Shown one piece after another: positions 8,124 through 16,202 of a stretch of DNA of 34,751 nt. The stretch covers positions 1-34,751 of the forward strand of contig JBGSLW010000042.1 of NCBI GenBank assembly GCA_041740495.1. The letters run 5' to 3'. A program made the position numbers and the translations under genes. The DNA comes from JANMEB01 sp041740495 (GTDB lineage Bacteria; Planctomycetota; Planctomycetia; Pirellulales; Pirellulaceae). Below the pieces are notes generated by a model that was given only the letters and a program-made list of their open reading frames with translations, was not told the DNA's origin and made no database searches. Position 1 is the first letter of the stretch, and every line of letters starts with the position of its first letter.

Positions 8124-8795
8124 ATGATTCGCCGCACGTTTTTGCTTTTGATCGCAGCCGTCAGCGGCCTTGCGATCCAGTCCGCGAACGCCGACACCAT
8201 TGCGTCGTGGACTTTTGAATCCAGCGTTCCCGCCGCCGCCGGCCCGTTCGCACCGGAAGTCGGCGCGGGCTCCGCGCTGGGCAGCCATCTCAATGCTTCG
8301 ACGGTTTACTCGAATCCGGTCGGTAACGGCTCCGCCGAATCATTCAGTTCGAATTTCTGGTCGGTCGGCGATTACTACCAGTTCACGGTAAGCACCTTGG
8401 GCTATCAGGATATCACGATTTCCTGGGACCATACCGGCAGCAATACTGGTCCGCGTGACTTTGAACTTCAGTACAGCACAGGCGGCCCGTTTAGTACCTT
8501 GGGTTCCTACGTCGTCACCAACGACAATTGGTCGTCGGTCACCTACAACTCGCTCAGTACGAGGAACGCCAACTTCACTGGCTTTTCGGGTTTCGATAAC
8601 GCATCCAGCGTCACATTTCGCCTGGTGAACTCGTCGACCGGCTCGGTGAATGGTGGAACCGTTGCGACCGGCGGTACGAGCCGAGTTGACAACTTCACTG
8701 TGAGTGGTATTGCTGCGATTCCCGAGCCGAGCATGCTGGCCGTTTCCGCCTTGGTGGGCCTTGGCTTGCTGGCCGGCGCCCGCCGCCGCAGCTAG
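8124..8795 (+). CDS. PEP-CTERM sorting-domain secreted protein
   Basis: The 223-residue protein starts at ATG 8124, 6 bases after AAAGGAG. Residues 1-23 form a signal peptide ending in SANA. The middle is a Ser/Thr/Asn-rich beta-sandwich-like domain (ASWTFESSVPA, then DITISWDHTGSNTGPRDFELQYS) resembling the extracellular lamin-tail or PEP-associated domains of planctomycetes. The C-terminus carries the full PEP-CTERM signal: IPEPS, a hydrophobic helix (MLAVSALVGLGLLAG) and the ARRRS basic end. This signal is processed by exosortase, which anchors or exports proteins in bacteria that make exopolysaccharide; no exosortase gene is in this window. It is a single-gene unit, closed by the terminator at 8831-8858. 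Molecular function is unknown. Confidence 0.9.
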   Translation: MIRRTFLLLIAAVSGLAIQSANADTIASWTFESSVPAAAGPFAPEVGAGSALGSHLNASTVYSNPVGNGSAESFSSNFWSVGDYYQFTVSTLGYQDITISWDHTGSNTGPRDFELQYSTGGPFSTLGSYVVTNDNWSSVTYNSLSTRNANFTGFSGFDNASSVTFRLVNSSTGSVNGGTVATGGTSRVDNFTVSGIAAIPEPSMLAVSALVGLGLLAGARRRS

Positions 8796-8830
8796 CCAAC
8801 GATTGGTTGGCACGTTCAGCGAACTTCGAC

Positions 8831-8858
8831 AGCCCGGCAAACATGCCGGGCTATTTTT
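8831..8858 (+). terminator. Rho-independent terminator of the PEP-CTERM gene
   Basis: A perfect 8-bp GC-rich stem, AGCCCGGC (8831-8838) with GCCGGGCT (8845-8852) around a 6-base loop, is followed by ATTTTT. It lies 36 bases after the stop codon. This is the clearest intrinsic terminator in the window. Confidence 0.92.
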
Positions 8859-9145
8859 GTGCTTCGTCGGACGGTCGCTGAGGCGTGCGGGCATGCGATC
8901 ACAGCTGGCGCTGCGCTGGAGTGTACATATGTATACTAACCTAGATCTCGTCCTCGCAACGGGCCAACCATGGGTGACTGGTCATTGAGTACCGCCGCCT
9001 AGCAACCCGTCGAGTAGGCCGGAACACGTCTTCGCGGTTCCAGCAATGTAGTTTTTTTGGCAGATTCGTGAGCGCCGGAACTTCTTAGCAAATCCCCCTT
9101 GTTGCGGGCTAGTTTTTCAACAGGCTGCTCGCGCTCGAAACACGA
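8859..9145. other. Intergenic region, possible insertion-sequence scar
   Basis: No gene is seen between the terminator and 9145. A near-palindrome GTGTACATATGTATAC lies at about 8921-8936. At about 9111-9129 the sequence GTTTTTCAACAGGCTGCTC resembles a motif that I recall as a common terminal sequence of insertion elements. Only one end is visible and no transposase remnant is seen, so this is a weak call. Confidence 0.3.
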
Positions 9146-9493
9146 TTAACGATTTGGCAATACGCCCAGCGCAATGACGGGGGCCCCAGGATAGGCGACC
9201 GAGGAATCGGTGTGACCCAAGACGAGCCCCTCGGCCGGTGCAATCAGCGTCTCCTGCAATCGTCCAAAAGCATTGTAAACCTTGGCAAATGACTGACCCG
9301 CCGACACCACCTGCCCCGGGGCGGTTGAAAAGCGGATGATCCCGCTGGTCGAAGAATAAGGTTTGTGGCCTCCATGTACGGCAGCCGGCGTTGAGACAAC
9401 TCCGAGCCGCTGACGATTTTCAACAGCGCGTAATGGAACCGAGTGGGGTGGGCATTCGCGGGAATACTCACTTGGGCGTCGCCGCGGCCGCAC
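9146..9493 (-). pseudogene. C-terminal remnant of a succinylglutamate desuccinylase/aspartoacylase-like (M14) gene
   Basis: The open frame encodes 115 residues, but only the last ~75 look like protein of a known family. From SSTSGIIRFSTAPGQVVSAG through FGRLQETLIAPAEGLVLG to GAPVIALGVL it matches the C-terminal barrel-sandwich domain of AstE/aspartoacylase-like zinc hydrolases. The catalytic N-terminal ~250 residues, with the zinc ligands, are missing. The first ~40 residues overlap the end of the ATP-grasp gene and are Arg/Pro-rich, unlike the family. The simplest reading is that an internal deletion removed most of the gene. ATP-grasp and M14-type genes can occur as neighbours, which fits the position. 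An alternative, less likely, is a genuine small biotinyl-like domain protein. Confidence 0.6.
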
Positions 9494-11501
9494 AGCGGGC
9501 TTGGGCGGCTTCCAGGATCATTGTCAACAAGTCGGCGTACGAATGGTGTGCGAACTCGGCCATCAAATTCAGCTTGCCGTCCCAGCACCACCCAGGGTTC
9601 GGGTTCGCCTCCAACAGTTTGATCGTCCCTTTGCCGTCGGCTCGGAAATCGAAGCGGGCATAATCGCGACAGCCCAATCGTTCGAAGAGTCGTCCACTGT
9701 AGTCGCAGAGCTTGCGGACGGTCTCCTCGTCGCATGTCGCCTCGCGATAGCGCAATTGCGACCAGTAGGGAGAATCGGGCAACCATTTCGATTCGTAGCC
9801 CAGGATCTTGGGAAGCGAGGCGTCGAGCCCGCTGTAATCGACTTCCAGCACCGGTAGGAACCGATAGCCTTGTCCCGGGTTGCCCACCACCCCCACGCTG
9901 TACTCCTCCCCGGCCAGGAATTCCTGGATCAACAGCCCAATGCTGGGGAACTCGCGACGCATCGCTTCGATCCGAGCCACCAGCTGGCCGGGCGAGGCGA
10001 CCACCGAGTCGACGTTGATCCCTACGCTGCTGTCTCCGAAATTCGGCTTGAGCAGTGCGGGAAGGATCGAGGGGATTGTGGCGGATTGATCGTCCGGGTC
10101 GATGTACGTTTCCAACGGCACGGGAATGTCGATCGCCTGAGCGATGCAGCGGACGAACGTCTTGTTGTAACAGAGCCCCAAGGCTGCGGGTCCCGAACCG
10201 CTGTAAGGCACGTCGAACAACTCCAGCAGCGCAGGAACGTGCAATTCCTTGAACGGATCGTTGCGGAACCCTTCATCGCAGAGGTTGAAGACGAAGCCGG
10301 GCGGATCGTTGCGAAGCCGATCGATCAACTGCTCGTGATCATCGACATAGTCGAATTCAAACTGGTCGTTTTGCCCCAGCGCTTCCTTGAGCAGGCGAAT
10401 CGTCTCGAAGTCTTCCGGGTTGAATTGCCCGTTGCGTTTGCAGGGGTCGGGGAATCGATGGTCCCCCAGCATCACCGTCACCTTGGGAAACGGCGGCCGA
10501 CGCTTCGCTTGGGGGCGAACGGTGGCGGGCGAACGCGCCGTCACCACCAGCCGGTGGGCCATCATCCCCAAGTCCTGCTGGCGATTCGAGCCCCCCTCGA
10601 AGGTGCCATGCTGCTCGATATGCGAGTAGCCTGCGCGCTCTAGCAACTCGGTCAAGGTCCCCGGCGAGTACAACCGTTCGGCGTAGAACTGGTCGACGAT
10701 CACCCCCCTCTCGGCGTGGACCACCACTTCTCGGGATATCAAACGCTGCCCATCGGCCGCCAACGAACGCTCGCGACAAACGAAATAGGTTTCGTCGATC
10801 CACTCCCAACTGCGGGGTGCATAATTCTGTTGCATCCAGTCGCCGTCGGTCACGTCCAGGAGAATCGTCCCGCCCGGCTGCAACGCGCGTTTGACCGAAC
10901 TCAGGACCGCCAAGTCGTCCTCTTGACGGTCGAAGTAGCCGAACGAGTTGCCCATCAGCGCCACCACTCGAAAGTTGTACTCTTTCAAGCGAAACTTGCG
11001 GGCGTCGCCTTCGTGGAACGAGATCTTCAGTCCCAACTGCTTGGCGCGGCGTCGCGCCAGTCGCACCAAATAGCGCGAGCGATCGACGCCAACGACATTG
11101 GCAAAGCCGCGCCGTGCCAGCTCGATGCAATGCCTTCCCTGTCCGCAGCATAGATCCAATATGCGATCGTCGCGCTGCAACTGCGTGACCCGCACCAGTT
11201 GGTCGACTTCGATCCCTGTGTTCTGATCGTTCTCGACCACATCGCCGTCGGTCTTGAGGTAGATCGAGTTGAACAAGCTCTTCCACCATTCCGCTGGCAA
11301 GTGCCGTTCCAAATCGGATACGGGGCCCAAGGTTCGGCGGGCGACCGCAAAGTCGCGCGGGATCGCCAGCTCCAGATCCCCGTTCTCGCGCGGCGGAGTC
11401 CGGCGCAGCATCGAGCCAACGGACGACGGGGGTCTGCCGCGATCGACTCGCAACTGACTTTCCGAAAACGAATCTTCTTTTTGCTTTTTCATCGAGCGCA
11501 T
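9468..11501 (-). CDS. Fused SAM methyltransferase / D-Ala-D-Ala-ligase-like ATP-grasp protein
   Basis: The 677-residue protein joins two enzymes. Residues 70-325 are a class I methyltransferase: motif I LDLCCGQGRH (115-124), GVDRS (138-142), EGDAR (164-168) and the post-core LQPGGTILLDV. Residues 340-670 are an ATP-grasp ligase of the D-alanine-D-alanine-ligase superfamily: N-domain VTVMLGD and NLCDEGF, central PYSGSGPAALGLCYNK, LLKPNFGDSSVGI (483-495), IQEFLAGEEYSVGV, and the metal-binding LLEANPNPGWCW (629-640). Both domains keep key motifs, so both should be active. Because the methyltransferase is fused, a peptide or amino-acid conjugate rather than peptidoglycan is the likely product, but this is inference. 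The start ATG 11501 has a weak ribosome site; ATG 11492 is an alternative. The remnant of an M14 deacylase follows. Confidence 0.85.
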   Translation of the reverse strand: MRSMKKQKEDSFSESQLRVDRGRPPSSVGSMLRRTPPRENGDLELAIPRDFAVARRTLGPVSDLERHLPAEWWKSLFNSIYLKTDGDVVENDQNTGIEVDQLVRVTQLQRDDRILDLCCGQGRHCIELARRGFANVVGVDRSRYLVRLARRRAKQLGLKISFHEGDARKFRLKEYNFRVVALMGNSFGYFDRQEDDLAVLSSVKRALQPGGTILLDVTDGDWMQQNYAPRSWEWIDETYFVCRERSLAADGQRLISREVVVHAERGVIVDQFYAERLYSPGTLTELLERAGYSHIEQHGTFEGGSNRQQDLGMMAHRLVVTARSPATVRPQAKRRPPFPKVTVMLGDHRFPDPCKRNGQFNPEDFETIRLLKEALGQNDQFEFDYVDDHEQLIDRLRNDPPGFVFNLCDEGFRNDPFKELHVPALLELFDVPYSGSGPAALGLCYNKTFVRCIAQAIDIPVPLETYIDPDDQSATIPSILPALLKPNFGDSSVGINVDSVVASPGQLVARIEAMRREFPSIGLLIQEFLAGEEYSVGVVGNPGQGYRFLPVLEVDYSGLDASLPKILGYESKWLPDSPYWSQLRYREATCDEETVRKLCDYSGRLFERLGCRDYARFDFRADGKGTIKLLEANPNPGWCWDGKLNLMAEFAHHSYADLLTMILEAAQARCAAAATPK

Positions 11502-11914
11502 CCGGAGCGGTGTAGTTTAAGGAAAGGGGCGGGACGACAAATGCCCTACCCGGGGGGGGCCAAACTGCGGCAGCACAAGTTGCCTCGCATCGTGCAATAC
11601 ACTTTGGAGGCGATACCGAATCAGAAAAACGAGGCCCAATGGCGGCACCCGCTGCTGAAACTAAAGAATGGAGAATCCAACCGCCCTGGCGGTGATTTCC
11701 GATATCGACCAGCGGTAACTTACCGCGACCCTGGTGGGTTATCCATTTGCCGGTTGATTCCTGAAGTGGGTCTCCGACCCAACGAGATTGCCGGTCGGCA
11801 GGAGCGGCGAGTGCCACCCGCGGACGATGCCCTCGGCGTCTCTATAACTATAGAGAGATGGAATCGGTAAAGTCTAGAGGACACCACGTTTGCTATCGGC
11901 CGGCGTCCGGCAGA
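11502..11914. other. Intergenic region between the sialidase and the ATP-grasp fusion
   Basis: No credible gene is present. A perfect inverted repeat TCTCTATA-AC-TATAGAGA lies at 11839-11856; its 2-base spacer suits a DNA-binding site better than an RNA hairpin. A GGGTCTCCGACCC-type small palindrome lies at about 11768-11780. A promoter for the ATP-grasp fusion (minus strand) should be in this region, but none was clear. Confidence 0.4.
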
Positions 11915-13081
11915 TTACTTTGGAGCGCGGGCGTCGAGTTCGTCCATCCGCAACCGGACGGAGACGATGTAGGGCGAATCCCCCTCCGTCCAATGCCCGT
12001 ACGTCGTGGTGACGATGGTCCCGTCGGGGAGGAGTTCGACGCCCGGATAGGCACAATCCGCCGCTTTGTGGTTCTGCATCAAGCGGACGCGGTATTGTCC
12101 TTCACGACCTTCCAGGAGGTCGGCGAAAGTCCCGACCCAGGCGACCCAATCGCCGCGGGTGGGGCTTTCATGGGTGGTGTCGCGAAAACTGATAAACAGA
12201 CGCCCATCGGGAGCGTAAACCCCCACGTGCCGGTCGCCGGTGAGCGCCCCAGGAAGTTCGCGCGGCGGCGACCAGGTCTCCCCTTCGTCTTGCGTCGTAA
12301 TCATGAAGCTGTTTCGTTTACGGGAGTTCTCCCGGAGCAGGACGGCGAGCGTGTTCCCGTCCGGGCTGCGAATCGCTCCGGGCTCGCACAAGTCGACATC
12401 CTCCCGCTCGGCAATGACCACTGGTTCTGACCAGGTGAGTCCGCCGTCGCGTGAAAGCGTTTTGTAGACTCGGAAGATCTCCCGATTCCCACCGCCACGC
12501 AGGAACCGCCCGTCGTCGTGGAACAGCGCCATGTAGTCGCCGGACTTCAATCGTACGACACTGCTCATCGCGACGACGCCGCCGAAATCACCTATTTTCT
12601 CCAGCGGCGTCCAACTCGCTCCATCGTCTTCCGACACCGACATGCGGATTGGATAGAGACCGGAAAACAATACCAAGCGCCGCTTCCCAGACGCATCGAC
12701 CACGCGATGGATCGTCGGCGTCTCTAACGAAGTCGCCCAGTTCTCAGGCGTCGGCAGGCGCTCGGACCAGGTCAGCCCCCCATCGGGACTCGTGCGGTAC
12801 AGGATAGGGCCCTTGCCGTGCCCCTGTGGATAGACGCACAAGATCGTTTTTCCATCTTCCAACAGAACCGTTGTGGGGTGCCCCAGATACACTCCCGGCT
12901 GCCGATCGACGACAACCTGCCGGTGTAGCTCGTTTGCCAAATCGATGGTGGGGATCGAATAACCCCGCGGCGGATCCGGTACCGGCTCCTGGGCCAGGCC
13001 GCGAGTCATTGCCGATCCACCGCATGCCAGTGCGGCGTGCAAAACGCACCAGGAAAGTCTGTAATAGTACTGTGCGGACAA
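11915..13081 (-). CDS. Secreted sialidase-like (BNR/Asp-box) glycosidase
   Basis: The protein is a six-bladed-propeller sialidase-family enzyme that would remove terminal sialic acid or a related sugar from glycans outside the cytoplasm. Four Asp-boxes are visible: SPDGGLTW, SEDDGASW, SRDGGLTW and TQDEGETW. Conserved sialidase surroundings occur as well, such as LETPTIHRV, MSSVVRLKSGDYMALF, DLCEPGAIRSPDG and YPGVELLPDGTIV. I choose the TTG at 13079-13081 as start (388 residues). It opens a signal-peptide-like stretch (LSWCVLHAALACGGSAM) and has GAGG 5 bases upstream; the frame stays open to 13192, but that extension is Pro/Ser-rich and unlike a signal peptide. The gene is divergent from the gene at 13234. 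The precise substrate is unknown; related proteins are often annotated exo-alpha-sialidase. Confidence 0.83.
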   Translation of the reverse strand: MSAQYYYRLSWCVLHAALACGGSAMTRGLAQEPVPDPPRGYSIPTIDLANELHRQVVVDRQPGVYLGHPTTVLLEDGKTILCVYPQGHGKGPILYRTSPDGGLTWSERLPTPENWATSLETPTIHRVVDASGKRRLVLFSGLYPIRMSVSEDDGASWTPLEKIGDFGGVVAMSSVVRLKSGDYMALFHDDGRFLRGGGNREIFRVYKTLSRDGGLTWSEPVVIAEREDVDLCEPGAIRSPDGNTLAVLLRENSRKRNSFMITTQDEGETWSPPRELPGALTGDRHVGVYAPDGRLFISFRDTTHESPTRGDWVAWVGTFADLLEGREGQYRVRLMQNHKAADCAYPGVELLPDGTIVTTTYGHWTEGDSPYIVSVRLRMDELDARAPK

Positions 13082-13233
13082 TGGAGCCTCGCCAATCGGT
13101 TTGATTCTGGGACTGTTACAATACCAAAATCCATTGGGTTCTGTTTGTTCCGTCGATGGGCTCGCGGGAGCTAAGCTCGGCGGTGTTAGCAATAAACAAG
13201 TCGAATAGACGGCCGGACCAAAGGGAGCTGGTG

Positions 13234-15345
13234 ATGCAGACGCTCAATCGAACACGTCGCCATCTGTGTGAACGAACGAACATTCGATCGCGGGCACGTT
13301 GCGGCGTCTTGTTATTTTCACTGCACCTTTTCGTGGGCGCCGTTCACAATCCAGCCGCGGGCTCGTGCCAGGTATCGGATTCGCCGGATACCAGCAGGCA
13401 GCAAAAGGTGTTGGTCCGGGTAGAGGATGCGGAGGGTAACCGCGTGGCGGGGGCAACGATCGAACTCACCTACCTCCTCACGTCGGACGAACCTCCCCAA
13501 AAATTGTACCGCGAACCGCATCGAACCGACGAACATGGTCAACTGGTATTGGATGTTCCGGCCGATGCGTTTTCGCCGTCGATTTTCGCCCGCAAAGCTG
13601 GGCTGGTGACTCAGTACCAGAATTGGCGCACGCATTCTGGCGAATCCGTCCCGGACGAAGTCACCTTCACACTAATTCCAGGCGTGAAAATCGGCGGGAC
13701 GATCGTCGATCGCCGCGGCGATCCGATTGCCGACGTCGCCGTTGAATTGTTGATGCAATCAAAAGACGTCGCGTTCACCAATCCGCCGCCCTCGATCAAT
13801 ATCACCGCGATCACCGGAGACGCGGCGCCGCGAACAGATCGCCAAGGGAAATGGAGCTTCGACGGCGTGCCCGAGGACGCCAAGATTCGACTCAAATTGC
13901 ACCATCCGGACTACATCTCCGACGCCGCATTCGTTCAAAAACGTCCAGGGCTCCACCCCTCGGACTACCGAGACTTCACCGCGCGCACCGTAATGGACGA
14001 CGGTATCCGACCGAGCGGTCGCGTTGCCGATATCGATGGAGTCCCGATCGCGAAGGCCGTCGTGCGATTGCAACAAGAGAAGACGGAACCGCCGACCGGA
14101 TTGTACTCGGCGGTTACCGATGAACGCGGCGAATTCAAGTTGCCGGCAATTCTGCCAGGAAAGTACCGATGCGCCGTGGTCGCTCCCGCATACGCGTTCA
14201 AGATCGAAAGCTTGGAGATCAAGCCGCAACCGTCGGCGATCGAACTGGTTTTGGACAAGGGAGAGCCGCTGACGATTCGCGTGGTCGACCAGCAAGATCA
14301 ACCCGTGGCGGCCCACTGCGCTGTGCAATGGCAAGAAAATTCCACGTTGATGTCGCAACAAAGTCTGGAAGGACGGCCCGATATCAAGTTGCCAACGCAA
14401 ACCGATGCCCAAGGAATTTTTCGATGGCCCAATGCGCCTGCCGGGAAGTACCGTTTTGCGATTGTCGCCGACGGGTACGACTTCGCGGCGGTGGAGGCGG
14501 TCGCCGGGGGGGACGAGGTTACCGTGCAACTGCAGCGACTTTCGAAGTTCACCGCCCGAGTCGTCGATGGTGGTACAGGCGAACCGATCAAGCGATTCGC
14601 CGTTTACCATTGGCCTAAGAACACTCCTCGCCAGCCAATTTCAACCGCCACGTTCCGCGAAGGCGAATTCGACGTCGAGGCGAGGTATCTCTTTGGCAAC
14701 AGCCGGCTGGTCATTGAAGCGCTCGGCTATCGCACCTTCGTTTCCGAAGATGACCTATCGGTGTTGAAACAGAATCCTGAAATCACTTTTCGGTTGGAGC
14801 CTGCGGACGAAGTGACTGGAATCGTTGTCGACGCGGCGGGCAAACCAGTTGCTGGAGCATTGATTTCCGTGCGTCCAACGTCGGTATTGGCCGCCGTGCG
14901 AGGCCAGGATCTTCCCGAGTTTTTTCGGGTGCTCACCGACCGCTCGGGGGCATTCCGTTTTCCAGCTCAGGCCAAATCGTATTCGCTGGGGGTTCGGGCC
15001 AAGCAAGGATTTGCCAAGAAGTCCTTCGCGGCGAACCAAGCGGAACTCGGCGAAATCGTGCTCCAGCCGAACGGAAAAATCCAAGGGATCGTGCAATCCG
15101 ACGGAATTCCATTGGCGGAGATTCACGTCCGTTTAGCAGCGGGGTTAGTTTACGATGAAACTGAAACCGATGAAGACGGGCGATTCGAATTCCGCGATGT
15201 GACGCCGGGCGAGGTAAGGTTAACGTTCCGGCAGCTCGATCCGACGCCCGCCAACTCTACGGCAACTGGCGAGTCGCCGGAGTCGATCACGAAGTCCTTC
15301 GAATTGCCGGCGGGAGAAACCGCGACCGTGACCGTGGATTTTTGA
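13234..15345 (+). CDS. Secreted protein with multiple carboxypeptidase-regulatory-like (Ig-fold) domains
   Basis: The 703-residue protein starts at ATG 13234, 6 bases after AAGGGAG; the frame is open further upstream without a ribosome site. Residues 1-43 include a basic region and a hydrophobic segment (CGVLLFSLHLFVGAV) that acts as a long signal peptide. The rest is about seven beta-sandwich repeats of the CarboxypepD_reg type. These are marked by phrases such as GTIVDRRGDPIADVAVELL, TDERGEFKLPAILPGKYRCA, TDAQGIFRWPNAPAGKYRFA, GIVVDAAGKPVAGALISVRP and TDEDGRFEFRDVTPGEVRL. No enzymatic motif is seen. These domains usually serve as binding or structural modules of surface proteins. It converges on the DUF4256 gene, with only 25 bases between the stops. 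Confidence 0.82.
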   Translation: MQTLNRTRRHLCERTNIRSRARCGVLLFSLHLFVGAVHNPAAGSCQVSDSPDTSRQQKVLVRVEDAEGNRVAGATIELTYLLTSDEPPQKLYREPHRTDEHGQLVLDVPADAFSPSIFARKAGLVTQYQNWRTHSGESVPDEVTFTLIPGVKIGGTIVDRRGDPIADVAVELLMQSKDVAFTNPPPSINITAITGDAAPRTDRQGKWSFDGVPEDAKIRLKLHHPDYISDAAFVQKRPGLHPSDYRDFTARTVMDDGIRPSGRVADIDGVPIAKAVVRLQQEKTEPPTGLYSAVTDERGEFKLPAILPGKYRCAVVAPAYAFKIESLEIKPQPSAIELVLDKGEPLTIRVVDQQDQPVAAHCAVQWQENSTLMSQQSLEGRPDIKLPTQTDAQGIFRWPNAPAGKYRFAIVADGYDFAAVEAVAGGDEVTVQLQRLSKFTARVVDGGTGEPIKRFAVYHWPKNTPRQPISTATFREGEFDVEARYLFGNSRLVIEALGYRTFVSEDDLSVLKQNPEITFRLEPADEVTGIVVDAAGKPVAGALISVRPTSVLAAVRGQDLPEFFRVLTDRSGAFRFPAQAKSYSLGVRAKQGFAKKSFAANQAELGEIVLQPNGKIQGIVQSDGIPLAEIHVRLAAGLVYDETETDEDGRFEFRDVTPGEVRLTFRQLDPTPANSTATGESPESITKSFELPAGETATVTVDF

Positions 15346-15370
15346 GAGCGTCCGCCTGTCGAGATTCCGT

Positions 15371-16012
15371 TCAGACCGTCAGAGACCCGCGAAACCCTCG
15401 GGCGGCGTAATAAGATTGCGCGCCGTTGTGGTACACAAAAACCTGACCGTAGCGGCGATCGCAAAACAGAGCTCCCCCCTGCTTTCGGATCTCTGCCGGG
15501 GTTTGCACCCAACTGGAGGTCTTCGTATCGAACTCCCCCAGCGTCTGCAACTGGCGGTATTCGTCTTCGGTCAATAGGTTGACCCCCATCGCAGCCGCCA
15601 TCTCGACGGCGTTATTCTCTGGGCGGTGCTCCTTCCGCGATTCGAGCCCTTCGCGATCGTAACAGACGCTGCGCCGCCCCGCCGGACTCTCTGCGGAACA
15701 GTCCGCAAAAATATATGCGCCGCTTTGCGGGTCTTGACGCACCACATCGGGTTCTCCCCCCGTTCGTTCCATTTCGTAAAGCGACCAGAGTTTATCGGGT
15801 TGCGATTCCAGTCGCACCTGGATCTTGGCCCAGTGGAGCGCCGGATGCCGACGTTGGTGCTTTTCGAAGCGGATTTGCAATGCTCGCAACAGCCCGACGT
15901 GTTGAGCGGATGTCAGACTTGTCTTGCGCGCCTTGGTTGCCGCGGCCTTCGGAAGTTTGATGCCGCCCGGCTTCTTGCTGTTTGCGGACTTGTTCAATGT
16001 CTTGCGGGCCAT
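15371..16012 (-). CDS. DUF4256 family protein
   Basis: The 213-residue protein starts at ATG 16012, chosen for GGAG 8 bases upstream. The first ~35 residues are a Lys/Ala/Ser-rich basic stretch (NKSANSKKPGGIK). The rest matches DUF4256 by its conserved phrases: LLRALQIRFEKHQRRHPALHW, DVVRQDPQSGAYIFADCSAE, SVCYDREGLESRKEH, and the C-terminal GEFDTKTSSWVQTPAEIRKQ followed by GGALFCDRRYGQVFVYHNGA and ARGFRG. The family occurs as single genes in many bacteria and its function is unknown; no catalytic motif is obvious. It is a cytoplasmic protein by sequence. The 133-bp repeat copy at 16070-16202 separates it from cysN. Confidence 0.85.
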   Translation of the reverse strand: MARKTLNKSANSKKPGGIKLPKAAATKARKTSLTSAQHVGLLRALQIRFEKHQRRHPALHWAKIQVRLESQPDKLWSLYEMERTGGEPDVVRQDPQSGAYIFADCSAESPAGRRSVCYDREGLESRKEHRPENNAVEMAAAMGVNLLTEDEYRQLQTLGEFDTKTSSWVQTPAEIRKQGGALFCDRRYGQVFVYHNGAQSYYAARGFRGSLTV

Positions 16013-16069
16013 GCTGTTCACTCCAACATCTAAGGAAGGATGAATCCAACTTGTCTGCAATTCAATACT

Positions 16070-16202
16070 TGCCTTTGTCCCAAAACATCAGCCGCATGGC
16101 GCTAGCCCGCGGTTTCTTCGCGCACCCCACACCGGAAACCGCAGGCTAGCGCCATGCGGCGGATCTCCATGGGACGCGAAACTGTGTGCTGGGACCAAAC
16201 CT
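16070..16202. mobile_element. MITE-like palindromic element, copy 1
   Basis: This is a 133-bp non-coding element with terminal inverted repeats (consensus GGCTTTGTCCCAA / TTGGGACAAAGCC). A long internal palindrome has arms at 16089-16116 and 16135-16162 (28 bp each, three mismatches). Nearly identical copies lie at 19315-19447 (same orientation) and 20891-21023 (reverse). Flanking TA dinucleotides appear at most ends of the three copies, as expected for TA-targeting (IS630/Tc1-like) elements. Its right end overlaps the cysN stop codon (TAG, reading the minus strand at 16203-16201). Confidence 0.88.

Noticed and set aside
10357..11817. A 486-residue minus-strand frame over the methyltransferase/ATP-grasp fusion
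   Set aside because: It is an out-of-frame shadow of the fusion gene; the amino-acid composition is Arg/Ala/Gly-rich and has no motifs.
11839..11856. Hairpin or terminator at TCTCTATA/TATAGAGA
   Set aside because: The two-base spacer is too short for a stable RNA hairpin and there is no T-run; an operator remains possible but cannot be shown.
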